Made by a program: the position numbers and the translations under genes | From: Candidatus Villigracilis affinis | GTDB lineage: Bacteria > Chloroflexota > Anaerolineae > Anaerolineales > Villigracilaceae | DNA: 64,000 bases | Reading direction: 5' to 3' | Assembly: GCA_016718275.1 (NCBI GenBank) | Contig: JADKEA010000024.1 | Span: 174,732 to 238,731 of the forward strand | Shown here: piece after piece, positions 42,728 to 52,924 of the stretch | Layout: each line of letters starts with the position of its first letter | Numbering within the stretch: position 1 is the first letter of the stretch | Notes under the pieces: generated by a model | Seen by the model: the letters and a program-made list of their open reading frames with translations, nothing else | Database searches by the model: none | Told to the model about the DNA's origin: nothing

Positions 42728-43945
42728 CTACGGCGGAGGCAAATAATCCCATGGATTGACCTTCCAGGTGGCGGTCATCAGCTCAAAATGAAGATGTGGG
42801 CCTGAGGAGCGCCCGGTGGAACCAACAGCGCCGATTCCCTCACCCTGGCCAACACTCTGGCCGCAGCCGCGATAGATCGCGCTCAAGTGGGCATACAGGG
42901 ATTGAAAGCCGTTTCCATGATCGATCATGATCATATTGCCGTAGCCGTAATTATTCCAGCCAGAGTACACAACCACGCCAGCATCTGCGGCATACACGCC
43001 TTCGCCTTCGCTGCCTGCAAAGTCAAGGCCGCGATGATTTGTTTTTTCGTTGTAATCAAACCCCGAGAGGAAGTGTTTGTTCGTCGGGTAGACGTAGGTG
43101 CCATAACCGACAGCACCACCACTGATTGGTTCACAGGCACCCTGCCCAAGCACGCGGGCCGATGCGGGGTTTTCACGAGTCACGCCTAACGGCGCACTCC
43201 AATTAACGAACTCCCGTCTTCCATTGGGGATGATCAGCCATGTGCCAGTTTTGATATTTGCGTTGGAATAATCGCCAACCGTATTGAGATCGATTTCGTT
43301 GGTGGGATATTCGATAATGTCAGCGGCAGTGACACCATAGAACTCAGCCCAATCTCCAAATGGGATGCCGCCGAGCCACTCCCAATACACGCCGTCCACC
43401 GGCAGAATACTTAATTCCTGGCCAGGCTTCAAGGAGTGCGGATCATCCAACAGAATATTGTAATTGCCCCACAAAATGGTTTGCGGCTCCAGCCCGAATT
43501 TTTCTGCAATGCCAAACACTGTATCGCCATCCTGCACAGTGTAGGTTGTGATCTCATTGCGGGGACGTGAAGGAATATTCGTGTGAATTTGTGCCGAACG
43601 GGAGATGCCTGCCACGAGTGGATTTTCCAACGCGGGGATCGAATTGATATCCACTTCAACGGTCGGAGCGGAACCTGATGCCTGATTGCTGTTTCCTGAA
43701 AGTGGATTCGCCGTTTGGCGATTGAACGCCTGCACGAGCAGAATTACCACGGCAATGGCGACGATGGAAAACAGATTCGTGCCGCTTCGCAGAAGTGATT
43801 CACCAAGTCCCATTTGAACGAGCGTATTCATCCAGCGTGTAATAAAACTGCGCCGTCTTTCAGGTGATGGCTGCTCATTTTTCTCTTTTGTTCTCGGAGA
43901 ATTGTCTGCTTCTTCGTTAAAATCGCTTTGCATATGGTTCATCAT
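42728..43945 (-). CDS. Membrane-anchored LysM/M23 peptidase-like protein
   Basis: A 405-residue protein with a charged N-terminus, one membrane helix (about residues 55-77), a LysM domain (YTVQDGDTVFGIAEKFGLEP, about 135-185) and a C-terminal M23 domain with HRGLDFAGSEGEGVYAADAG, MIMIDHGNGFQSLYAHLSAI and the metal motif HLHFEL. The expected M23 metal His/Asp and HxH residues are present, so it is probably an active peptidoglycan endopeptidase at the outer face of the membrane. A second LysM-like stretch (ADIIEYPTNEIDLNTVGDYS) lies between. It follows the tRNA gene on the same strand with a 46 bp gap. Confidence 0.88.
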   Translation of the reverse strand: MMNHMQSDFNEEADNSPRTKEKNEQPSPERRRSFITRWMNTLVQMGLGESLLRSGTNLFSIVAIAVVILLVQAFNRQTANPLSGNSNQASGSAPTVEVDINSIPALENPLVAGISRSAQIHTNIPSRPRNEITTYTVQDGDTVFGIAEKFGLEPQTILWGNYNILLDDPHSLKPGQELSILPVDGVYWEWLGGIPFGDWAEFYGVTAADIIEYPTNEIDLNTVGDYSNANIKTGTWLIIPNGRREFVNWSAPLGVTRENPASARVLGQGACEPISGGAVGYGTYVYPTNKHFLSGFDYNEKTNHRGLDFAGSEGEGVYAADAGVVVYSGWNNYGYGNMIMIDHGNGFQSLYAHLSAIYRGCGQSVGQGEGIGAVGSTGRSSGPHLHFELMTATWKVNPWDYLPPP

Positions 43946-43996
43946 AACATGCCCAAAAAATCAAAGTCAAGATGCATATCAAACGCTAATCCTATA

Positions 43997-45260
43997 TTAA
44001 CCCGTCGTTCCGCGTATATCCGGGCGAAATACCTGAATTCCGCCAATAATTCCCAGGGAAATCAAGCCGCATAACAGGGTCGTGTTGGTCAGGCCGAATT
44101 CCTGTGTCATCCAGCCGACGAGCAGGCTGCCAAATGGGGCAATGCCTTGCAGCGCCCAAAGATAGATGCTGAAAACACGTCCACGCAGTATGTCTGGCAC
44201 TTGCAATTGCAAAAGTGTATTCATTGTAGCCAGTTGTGTGACGGCTCCCCAGCCCATTAATGCAATAATGATCATTGCGATCCAAACAGAGTTCGAGATG
44301 GGGATGACGATCATGCCCAGGATGAAAGCCGCTTCGCCCAGCAAAAGGCGCAAACCACGCCAACGTGAGGTGTTGTTCATGGCGATCGAAAATGCTGCGG
44401 TCAATGCGCCTACGCCTTGGGCGGTATAGAGCAGGCTATTGCGTATATCCACTATGGCTTTTGTATCGCTTGCCTGTTTTAGCAGGTCTTTGGAAATTAC
44501 TGGGAGTTGTTGAATAATAGGGAAAGCGAAAACTCCTAATATGGCCGCAATGACGACCAACAGCCCCACAGACGAATTCTTGAAAAGATACTGGGTGCCT
44601 TCCTGTAATTCAACCAACATTGGGCGGGTGCGTGGCAACACTGGTGACTTGTAACGAGTCCGCACAAAAACAAACTGGTAATGATGGCGACGAAGCTGAT
44701 TCCATTGAGAAGAAATATCCAGCCTTCGCCATTATTTGAAAAGAGGAGGAGGGCAGGGGCTGCAAGTGCAGGCCCAAGTACACGTGACATGTTGAAGGCT
44801 GTGGATTGCAGTGCAATGGCATTCGGCAGGATTCTCGCCCAACCAGTTCGATCAGCATGGCCTGGCGTGCTGTGATCTCGAAAGCCGTGGCGATGCCGAG
44901 AATTAGCGATGTGATCACGATGTGCCATATCTGTATGAACCCACTTAATGCAAGAATGGCAAGCGCAAAAGTGTCCAGCATCATGATGGTTTGCAGGAAA
45001 ATGATCGCCTTGCGTTTGTCCACGTGTTCGATGAGCACGCCACCGGGCAACGCCAAAAAGAAGGTTGGCAGGGTTACAGCAAAACCGATCAACCCCAAAT
45101 CGAACGGACGGCCGCTGATGCGGTAAGCCAGTAATGGCAAAGCCGTGTTTTGCATGGATGTGCCGATCAGGGATGTGAGATGACCTACCCAAAAAATGGC
45201 GAAATCACGCGAGCCTAACGCTGGAAAGCGTTGTGCTAAAAGGATTTGGATTTTATGCAT
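43997..45260 (-). pseudogene. MFS transporter, frameshifted
   Basis: Three overlapping frames join into one major facilitator protein of about 415 residues. The N-terminal third begins MHKIQILLAQRFPALGSRDF and continues to FEITARQAMLIELVGRE. The next piece (NAIALQSTAFNMSRVLGPAL) is in a second frame from about 44838, and the last (VELQEGTQYLFKNSSVGLLV to VFRPDIRGTTG) in the third from about 44650. The pattern matches the EntS-like exporter group (MFS_3). Two single-base indels explain the breaks. A functional gene with sequence errors is more likely than true decay because the rest reads perfectly. Confidence 0.75.
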
Positions 45261-45313
45261 GTTGTGAGTTAACGAAGAAAGAGCGACAGAATCCGTTCCT
45301 GAAAATATTTATC

Positions 45314-45985
45314 TTATTGAACGGGAACCACCAATTCGGCACGGTCATTGCCCGGAGCGTTGACCATGGTCGAAACAGGGTAGGCGGACATTTTGTCAGC
45401 GGGGAAAGATTTGATGTGGTGTAGCAGGCTGTCGGGAGTCCGAGGCGCGGCGTCGAGCCAGTCGGCATAATCCTTTTGGTTAAGGATCACCGGCATGCGG
45501 TTGTGCAGAGTCGACATCAACTCATTGGGTTCGGTGGTAATAATGGTGCAAGTGCGAACCGAGCCGCCATCCGGGGAATGCCATTCATCCCAAAGGCCTG
45601 CGAAGGCGAATGGCTTGCGGTCTTTCATGTGAATGAAATAGGGCGTTTTGGTTTTGACACCGGGCTGCGCTTTCCATTCGTAAAATCCATCGGCGATGAT
45701 GAGGCAGCGCTTGTATTTGAATCCGCCGCGAAAGGATGGTTTTTCAGCAATGGTCTCGCCGCGTGCGTTGATCAGTTTGTTGGCAATGGATGGATCCTTT
45801 GCCCATGAAGGGATCAGCCCCCAAAGGAAAAAATCCGCTTTGTTCTTTGCATCATTTGGAATGGCAAGAACGGGTTGGGTTGGCGCGATATTGAAACGCG
45901 GGGAGAATTGATCTGGAAATGTGAAATCCGAAAATGCGTCCTGTAATTCTGATGGGTCAACAGTAAGAGTAAATCTTCCACACAT
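45314..45985 (-). CDS. yedK: SOS response-associated peptidase (SRAP, HMCES/YedK family)
   Basis: A 223-residue protein that shields abasic sites in single-stranded DNA by covalent linkage. The start MCGRFTLTVDP places the catalytic Cys at residue 2. INARGETIAEKPSFRGGFKY and the active-site SRAP motif LHNRMPVILNQKDYADWLD are conserved. It is transcribed after the histidine kinase gene (14 bp gap). No LexA-type operator is clear in that short gap. It ends near the MFS gene. Confidence 0.93.
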   Translation of the reverse strand: MCGRFTLTVDPSELQDAFSDFTFPDQFSPRFNIAPTQPVLAIPNDAKNKADFFLWGLIPSWAKDPSIANKLINARGETIAEKPSFRGGFKYKRCLIIADGFYEWKAQPGVKTKTPYFIHMKDRKPFAFAGLWDEWHSPDGGSVRTCTIITTEPNELMSTLHNRMPVILNQKDYADWLDAAPRTPDSLLHHIKSFPADKMSAYPVSTMVNAPGNDRAELVVPVQ

Positions 45986-45999
45986 GGTATCTCCTTATC

Positions 46000-48900
46000 T
46001 TATGGCAGCGTAAAGAAAAATGTTGCGCCTTTGTCGGCTTGCGATTCGACCCAAATGCGTCCGCCGTGTACTTCGATAATCCTTTTTACGAGTGCGAGGC
46101 CGATGCCGGTTCCGCTGGAATCGCTGGAAAGCTTGTTGAACAGACCAAATATCTTTTCGTGGAACTCAGGGGCAATGCCTGAGCCGTTATCTTTTACGTA
46201 AAACACAGCCTGCTCTTCTTCACCGTTGTATGTGCCGATCTCTATACAAGGGGATGACTGGCTGCCCATGAATTTTATTGCGTTCTCGATCAGGTTTTGC
46301 ATCACTTCCGTCAGGCGCACCCGGTCACAGTGTATTTTGACATCGGTCTCTTTGTAAATGACAAGAACACTCCTCCCTTCGATCTGCCCGTGGACGATCT
46401 CCAGCGCGTCTTTGACGATCTCGTTGAACGCGATATAGGTCGGCGGATTGATCAACCTGCCGATGCGCGATAACTCAAGCAAGTCCCTGAGCAGGTTTTG
46501 CATTTTCTCCACTGCGGTTTCGATGCGTGAAATATCCTGCTTGAATTTTTCGAAACTGCCTGAAACGGCATCCTGCTCGAGGTAACCGAGAAATCCTCGA
46601 ATGGTGACCAGCGGTGATTTCAGGTCGTGAGAGACGGTGTAGGTGAATCTCTCCAACTCGGCATTTTTTGCTTCAAGCTCTTCGATAAAGGTCTTTCGCT
46701 GAACGAGTTCGTTTTGAAGCGCCGTGTTGAGCCGTGCATTCTCAATGGCCAAACCTGCATACCCCGCAAATAGCCGCAGGGCTTCGAGCTGTTCATCCAA
46801 GATGGGAAGCCCGCTGATCTTATGATCCACGCAGATGATCGCCACCGGTTTTTCACCCACTCTTGCGGCAACAGCGGCAAAATCTTTTACTCCATACATA
46901 ATGTTGCCCGGTTGGGCGTTGTGTTCATCGTCGTAGCTGTGCGTAATATAAATTGAATCAGGATTATCCAGCAGGTAGATGAATGATTTTGCGTCTTTGC
47001 CATCCTGTGCGATGGAAATCCAGGTATGCCATTCATCAACCATTTCTCCCAGATCGTTTGTTCCGAATGTGCCATCCATGGAAGTCCGCGCGGGATTGTA
47101 GAGGTAGATTCCAGTGCGGTCAAATTCAAGCCCATCGTGAACGCCCTGCCAAATTCTTGTCAACGTAGTGCGGAGATCATTCACTTCGGTCACGCTCTGG
47201 CCGAGCTTGACAACTTTTTCAAGGATCGCGCGGCGTCGTTTCTCCCGTTCCTGCAAAAGGATCTCATCAGAGAGTTCTTTTTGAATGGTTTCATTCAGGC
47301 GGGCATTTTCGATTGCCAACCCTGCATAGCCGCCGAATAGACGGAGCGCTTCCAGTTGTTCTTCCGTGATCGGGCGGCCGCTTGGGAGGTTATCCACAGA
47401 GATGATGGCAACAGGTTTTTCACCTGCCCACGCGGCTACGGCGGCGAAGTCCTTTACGTCGTGCATTTCATGGCCTTCGGGTATGTTATTTTCAACGCCA
47501 AAATTCTTCGAGAAATACAGGCCGTCTGAACTCTCCAGTGTTACCGTAAAAGATGACGGGCTTTCCCGATTAAGAGAATGAGAGTATTCCCATTCCTCCA
47601 CGATCTGTCCATCGTTGTTTGTGCCCAGAGAGCCGTCGACAGAGTTGCGTTCGGCGTTATAAAGGAAGATCGCCAGACGGTCAAATCCCAACCCGTCGTG
47701 GACGCCATGCCAGATCCTTTCGAGAGTGGCGCGCAGGTTGTGTACCTCGGTCACGCCCTGCCCCAACTTGATCACTTTTTCGAGAGTGGCGCGACGGCGT
47801 GCTTCGCGTTGTTCCGCTCGTTTTTGCAAGTTCAATTCATTTTGGATGGCGGTATTCAGGCGTGTATTCTCAATGGCGAGACCAGCATAGCCAGCGAATA
47901 ACCGCAACCCTTCCAACTGTTCGCTTGTAATGGGACGCTGCGAGATCAGATTGTCTGCGCAGATCACGGCGACAGGTTTGTTGCCTGCCCATGCCGCAAC
48001 TGCCGCGTAATCTCTGACTTTGTGCATTTCATGCTCGGGCGGAATATTGTTTTCCGCGGCGTAATTGTTCGTGAAATAAAAACCGTCAGGTCTTTCAAGC
48101 AGATAGGCAAATGTCGATCCATCTGTATCCTCGCCGACAGGGAAGGATATGCCATAGTTATCTGTCATTTGACCGTGTTTATCCGTTCCGAGAGTATCGT
48201 CCATTTGATTGCGCTCGGAGTTGTAGAGGAAGATCGCAAGCCGGTCAAATTGCAGGTCGTCGTGAACGCCGTGCCATATTTTATGAATAGTCCCTTTTAA
48301 GTCACTTGATTCAGTAACATGCTTGCCAAGCTCGATCACTTTTTCGAGCATTTCGCCGCGGCGTTTTTCGGTAAGTTCAGCTTCCTTGCGTTCGTTGATG
48401 TCGCGGGCAACACCGGTGGTGCCGATGACTTCGCCCTTTCCGTTGAAAATGGGAGTTTTGATGGTCTCCACCCAGTACATCCTGCCTGTGTGGTCCATTT
48501 GTTTTTCTTCGATTCGCCTGAGTTTTTGCGATTCAATGACTATCAGGTCATCTTCGCGGTATTTTTGGGCAAAGGCTTCTGCCCAAATTTCTGCATCGGT
48601 TTTTCCGACGATATCCTCTACTTGAAGACCGGCCACTGTTGCGAACTTCGCATTAACGGCAATGTATTTACTGTTCACATCCTTCAACCAGGCCATGTCG
48701 GGAATCGTCCGCACCATTTCCGCAGACTGACTAAGGGCGGCGATCAGGGTTTTCTCGGCGAGTTTGACTTCGGTAATATCCTGCACGGCGCCAATGACGC
48801 TTGCAAGCCTGTTCCTGCTTTCATCCCAGATCGGGTGCGCAAATATTCTTTCCCATCGGATCTCTCCACTCTTTGTAATCGTGCGGATCTCGGATTTTAT

Positions 48901-49698
48901 GTCCTCGTTCCGGGCAAGCGCTTCCATATCCTGATTGTCTTTTTCGAGATCGTACGGGTGAACATGAGCGACCCAGCTGCCCGCGGCCAGATATTCCTCA
49001 AAAGTGTAGCCTGTCATCTTTTCAAAGGCGCCACCGACCCAATACAAGTCGTTATTTCCGTTTTCATCTACCTTGGTTTCGAATACATAATCTGTACTGA
49101 TGTTGGAAAGCATCATGTATTTTTGTTCGCTGATCCTGGCGCGCTTTAATGCATTTTGTGCTGACCGTCCGGAAAGGTGTTGTAATATTGCGATCATGGG
49201 GAATATGACCAGGCTGATCACCCACATGTTCATGGATGTGTTGAGGCTCTCAACGACGATCAGTTTGTCGACTTCCGCGTAGATCATCCCCGTGCCAGCT
49301 AAAAGCGACAGGACGGTGACGTAGGAGGCCGCTCGCCCTCCAAAAAGAATTCCTGCAATGAGGATCACCAGCGGATAGCCCATGACGTAGGCTTCGCTAT
49401 GCGCGCCGTCCCCGGAAAAAGCTGTGATGGTAAAGAATATCCACAACATCCCAGATTGAATAATCGATGCCTGGTGCACAAATCCTTTTCTGGATAAAAA
49501 CAGAACCAGAAAGTTGATAACTTCACCAAACATCGACTGTATCACTGCCCGGCTGAAATCCTGCGGTTCTGAAACCAGTGTAAATATCAGGTAGGGAACG
49601 GGGACAAAGATCAAGCCCCACACGATGACATGCAACAAAAAAGCCTTGTGAGACTTTTCCTCGTTGTCAAACGTGGGTGGCTTGAATATATTATCCAT
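46000..49698 (-). CDS. Membrane sensor histidine kinase with two PAS and three GAF domains
   Basis: A 1232-residue sensor. About six membrane helices fill residues 22-180. Two PAS domains follow (about 190-310, e.g. YWVGGAFEKMTGYTFEEYLA, and 315-435, e.g. VEDIVGKTDAEIWAEAFAQK). Then come three GAF-type repeats (about 450-625, 635-800 and 815-985), each holding the pattern RIWHGVHDGL-FDR-AIFLYN and ending AGYAGLAIENARLN. The kinase core has the phospho-His box YTVSHDLKSPLVTIRGFLGY and an ATPase with DNGSGIAPEFHEKIFGLFNK and GTGIGLALVKRIIEVHGGRI. No response regulator is adjacent. It starts 9 bp after the selB stop. Confidence 0.9.
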   Translation of the reverse strand: MDNIFKPPTFDNEEKSHKAFLLHVIVWGLIFVPVPYLIFTLVSEPQDFSRAVIQSMFGEVINFLVLFLSRKGFVHQASIIQSGMLWIFFTITAFSGDGAHSEAYVMGYPLVILIAGILFGGRAASYVTVLSLLAGTGMIYAEVDKLIVVESLNTSMNMWVISLVIFPMIAILQHLSGRSAQNALKRARISEQKYMMLSNISTDYVFETKVDENGNNDLYWVGGAFEKMTGYTFEEYLAAGSWVAHVHPYDLEKDNQDMEALARNEDIKSEIRTITKSGEIRWERIFAHPIWDESRNRLASVIGAVQDITEVKLAEKTLIAALSQSAEMVRTIPDMAWLKDVNSKYIAVNAKFATVAGLQVEDIVGKTDAEIWAEAFAQKYREDDLIVIESQKLRRIEEKQMDHTGRMYWVETIKTPIFNGKGEVIGTTGVARDINERKEAELTEKRRGEMLEKVIELGKHVTESSDLKGTIHKIWHGVHDDLQFDRLAIFLYNSERNQMDDTLGTDKHGQMTDNYGISFPVGEDTDGSTFAYLLERPDGFYFTNNYAAENNIPPEHEMHKVRDYAAVAAWAGNKPVAVICADNLISQRPITSEQLEGLRLFAGYAGLAIENTRLNTAIQNELNLQKRAEQREARRRATLEKVIKLGQGVTEVHNLRATLERIWHGVHDGLGFDRLAIFLYNAERNSVDGSLGTNNDGQIVEEWEYSHSLNRESPSSFTVTLESSDGLYFSKNFGVENNIPEGHEMHDVKDFAAVAAWAGEKPVAIISVDNLPSGRPITEEQLEALRLFGGYAGLAIENARLNETIQKELSDEILLQEREKRRRAILEKVVKLGQSVTEVNDLRTTLTRIWQGVHDGLEFDRTGIYLYNPARTSMDGTFGTNDLGEMVDEWHTWISIAQDGKDAKSFIYLLDNPDSIYITHSYDDEHNAQPGNIMYGVKDFAAVAARVGEKPVAIICVDHKISGLPILDEQLEALRLFAGYAGLAIENARLNTALQNELVQRKTFIEELEAKNAELERFTYTVSHDLKSPLVTIRGFLGYLEQDAVSGSFEKFKQDISRIETAVEKMQNLLRDLLELSRIGRLINPPTYIAFNEIVKDALEIVHGQIEGRSVLVIYKETDVKIHCDRVRLTEVMQNLIENAIKFMGSQSSPCIEIGTYNGEEEQAVFYVKDNGSGIAPEFHEKIFGLFNKLSSDSSGTGIGLALVKRIIEVHGGRIWVESQADKGATFFFTLP

Positions 49699-49707
49699 AA
49701 TGAAAGT

Positions 49708-51600
49708 TTATTTCCTGAGTTTGCGAGCATCCCCGTCACGCATCGTGATGTTGATCGCATCAAGATGTTCGAGCAAGGCCTGCGCATATTTTCTGGTCGT
49801 GCTCAATAAGTCGCGGACCTCTGCAAGAGTGATCGTTCCTTTGCTTCAAGTTCTTCGCGTATCTTCCTCACGATTAATTCGTAGTCCTGTTTTTTGAAAA
49901 CCACATCAGGAGATACTGCAAATAATTCGTTCATTTCAAGCAGGGCGTTGAAGATTTCCTCGCCGACCTCCGCCTGACATTCTTTGACGCTTGGCGGGCT
50001 GAATGGATTTTCGGCGAATTTACGCATCAACCCATTAACCCTGGCCTGATCCTGTCCATTGAATTTTATCTCATGGACGGTTTGAGCCACCGAGCCGCGC
50101 AAATCCACCAACTGTGCGTGGCTGACAAGAAGCCCGATCGCCGCATTGAAGACGCGCGGTGTGAGTTTTAGTTTGCTCTTTAATTCTTCACGTGGAATGC
50201 CGCGCCGCAATGGATATTGTTTGTGATAAGTATCGACAATCTGTATGGTCTTTTCCCGCAGGGAATTCCAATATGGGAGTGTAATGGCCAGTATATTGCT
50301 CGAGGCCGACAGTTCTCCTTCTTCAAGGGCGACCAACCTGCCGTCTGCGATCAATTCGTTCAGCGCTTCATTTGCAGGGTTGAGTTCAAGGCGCGAACGC
50401 GCCGTCATTTCTTTCAGCGAAGCGGCGTTCAATGCCAGCGCGGCTTCGAACAAAACGTCGGCGGGCGAGCCTTGCGCGAGGGACTCCAGAGATTTCAGCA
50501 CGGTTTCGTCAAACCGCTTGTGCCTGCCTTTAGGCTGATGGTCAACGATCATGCCGCCACCGATGGTTTCGCTTGGCGAAGGGCGGCGAAGAATGTAGCG
50601 ATCTCCACGTACCGCGACGATGGGGTCGCGCAATTCCAACTGAATCCAGCCTTCTTCGCCTTCCTGAAGTTCTTCGGTTCCCAGCAAACGCAAAGTGGCG
50701 ACCGTTTCGCTTGCGCCTGTAAAGAATTTCACTTCGTCGTTATGTTTAATAGGTTTGGAAACTTCCTTCAGTAAACGAAACCGCGCGTCGACCCTGCGTG
50801 TGGCTGTATATTGATGGGGGTGGACCACCACCTCGCCGCGCTGGATCAAATCCGTATTTACACCGGAGATATTGACCGCGGTGCGGGAGCCCGGCACAGC
50901 ACTTTCCTCTTTTTTCTTATGGGTTTGCAAACCGCGTATGCGCCCCGTTTGACCCGAAGGCAGAATTTCCACTTCATCACCAATTGAGAGATGACCATCA
51001 CTAAGCGTACCTGTGACCACTGTGCCAAATCCGCTCATGCTGAACACACGGTCGATCGGCAGGCGTGGACGGTTTAGGTCGGGGCGCGAAGGTTTGTCTT
51101 TAGCAGGATCTCAATGGCCGAAAGCAACTCTTTGAGTCCCGTTTTGTTTTTGGCAAGACTCTAACGATGGGGGCGTCTTTTAGTACGGTCTCACTCACAG
51201 CAGAGCGAATGTCTGTTTCGAGCAGATCAAGCCACCCTGAATCAGAAGCGAGATCTGTTTTCGTCAAGACGATCAATCCAACGGGAATCTGCAGCAGATC
51301 CAAAATCAGCAGATGTTCCCTGGTCTGTGGCATGACACCCTCATCAGCGGCGATAACGAGCAAAGCCGCGTCGATTCCCCCGATGCCTGAAAGCATGTTC
51401 TCGATGAAGTCGCGGTGCCCGGGTACATCTACAATACCCACCTCTTCGCCGTTGGGTAGATTCATCCAGCCGAAACCGAGTTCAATGGTCATTTCGCGGG
51501 CTTGTTCTTCCTTGAGGCGGTCGGGGTGAGTGCCGGTGAGTGCTGCGATAAGCGTTGACTTGCCATGGTCTACATGGCCTGCTGTTCCAATGACTCTCAT
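49708..51600 (-). pseudogene. selB: Selenocysteine-specific elongation factor SelB, frameshifted
   Basis: SelB delivers Sec-tRNA to UGA codons marked by a SECIS. The N-terminus has the GTPase motifs [27 protein letters not shown] and TKTDLAS. After about 51150 and 51090 the frame changes, resuming as PRLPIDRVFSMSGFGTVVTG (domain 2). The winged-helix region runs to about 49845, where a third indel occurs, and the true C-terminus ([20 protein letters not shown], ending DARKLRK) stops at 49708. Joined, the protein is about 630 residues, normal for SelB. Each break fits loss or gain of one base, the last in a G run. No selA, selC or selD is in the window. Confidence 0.85.
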
Positions 51601-51627
51601 GTTTACTATTTAACCACAAAGTTAAAG

Positions 51628-51660
51628 AAAAATCCCGCAGGATTTCCCTGCGGGATTTTT
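51628..51660. terminator. Rho-independent terminator after the coiled-coil gene
   Basis: Perfect 14-base arms AAAAATCCCGCAGG (51628-51641) and its complement (51647-51660) around a 5-base loop, with T5 on either strand. It separates the coiled-coil gene (stop 51663) from selB (start 51600). Confidence 0.9.
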
Positions 51661-51662
51661 GC

Positions 51663-52853
51663 CTATGACTTTTTTGTTTTCTTTCCGTGCCCCATGATGC
51701 GTTGGTAGGAAAGCATCCATTCGTGGATGACGTTCATCATTTCCTGCAATTGCTTTTCGGTTGCATCGGTGGTTTGATGCAGTTGGTCTTGAACGACCTG
51801 TGCGGCGTCATCAAGCGGTGTGATGCGGGTCTCAATCTTTTGCACTTCTTTGCGAATATCGCGGAAGGATTCTTCGGAGGAGAGGCTGTAACCCGTCCAG
51901 CGTTTTTGGTCGTCGGTCTTGAAGCTGACCCATTCCTGACGCAGGCGGTCTTCGGCGAGGCGCTGCATTTCAGTGACTTCATTGATACGGCGTTCGAGTT
52001 TCGTATTGAGTTCAAGGTAGGTTTCCTGTGCCTTTTTTGCTCCGCGCAGGGCTTCATCCAGATTCTGAATGTGAATATCGAGATTGGCAGCTTCCTTTTG
52101 GAAGGATTCATATTTTTCCTTCCATTCTTTCCATGCGCGGTCACGGTCAATCTGCGCCAGAGTCTGTTGTTCAAGGAAGGCGGTTTGAGCCTGTTTGCGC
52201 TCAAGTTCCGATGCGATCAGGTCAGTAAAACGATTCTCGACATTGCGAATGCTGTCGGCGGTGATGGTGGCTTTGTCGCGGTTTTCATCCACGCGTTTGC
52301 GCAGGGCTGTCACTTCGCCTTGAATATCGGCGACGCGTTTCAAGTCATTTTTGCGTGTTTCCTCAATGGCTTTCAGGGCGTGAACAGCGTCGTCTTTTGT
52401 ACGGGCAACTTCATCCACACGGAATTTCAAATCGGCTACATTGTTCAAGACGCGCTGCATTTCATCGCCACGTTCCTTGATCTGTTTTTTGATCTCCGTT
52501 AAATTGGTCGTCGTCTTGATGTTTGCGATAACCTTCTGGATCTCGGTCAACTCAGTCTGGACATATTTCAGATTTTCGCGGGTGACACGGGTTTGTTCTT
52601 TTTCTTTTTCCTCCAGCAGTTTGACGAATTCGGCGCGCTGGCGGGTCATTAAAGTATCAAATTGATCCAGACGCTTTTCCATGGGGGAGACGTCGGTGAT
52701 TTGCCTGGTAAAGTTCTTCATTTGTTTTGAAACGGCGTTAATGGTCGTCTCAAACGATTCCAAACGCCCGTCCAGGCCTGTGAGCGCATCCTGATTATTG
52801 CGCTGCTGTTTGTCCAACCATTCAAGGCGTTTGATGATTTGTCTGAATTCCAT
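51663..52853 (-). CDS. Long coiled-coil protein of unknown function
   Basis: A 396-residue cytoplasmic protein that is almost all heptad-pattern coiled coil, rich in Glu, Lys, Gln and Arg (for example KRLDQFDTLMTRQRAEFVKL and RVDEVARTKDDAVHALKAIE). A conserved-looking N-terminus is MEFRQIIKRLEWLDKQQRNN and the C-terminus is basic (GHGKKTKKS). The open frame continues 112 codons upstream, but that extension overlaps the next gene in antisense style composition, while GGAG sits 7 bases before the ATG at 52853. It lies 71 bp downstream of the complex-I-like genes. No enzyme motif is seen; a structural or scaffolding role is possible. Confidence 0.75.
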   Translation of the reverse strand: MEFRQIIKRLEWLDKQQRNNQDALTGLDGRLESFETTINAVSKQMKNFTRQITDVSPMEKRLDQFDTLMTRQRAEFVKLLEEKEKEQTRVTRENLKYVQTELTEIQKVIANIKTTTNLTEIKKQIKERGDEMQRVLNNVADLKFRVDEVARTKDDAVHALKAIEETRKNDLKRVADIQGEVTALRKRVDENRDKATITADSIRNVENRFTDLIASELERKQAQTAFLEQQTLAQIDRDRAWKEWKEKYESFQKEAANLDIHIQNLDEALRGAKKAQETYLELNTKLERRINEVTEMQRLAEDRLRQEWVSFKTDDQKRWTGYSLSSEESFRDIRKEVQKIETRITPLDDAAQVVQDQLHQTTDATEKQLQEMMNVIHEWMLSYQRIMGHGKKTKKS

Positions 52854-52924
52854 TTTTATCTCCGATGGCTGTTTGAGAAATGATTTACTCGAGTACGAAA
52901 TTATAGCACGCCCGCAAAACGGGA

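Noticed and set aside
46000..49698. Repeated DNA segments in the histidine kinase gene as a CRISPR or mobile repeat
   Set aside because: The repeat unit is about 500 bases and translates as GAF domains in one frame.
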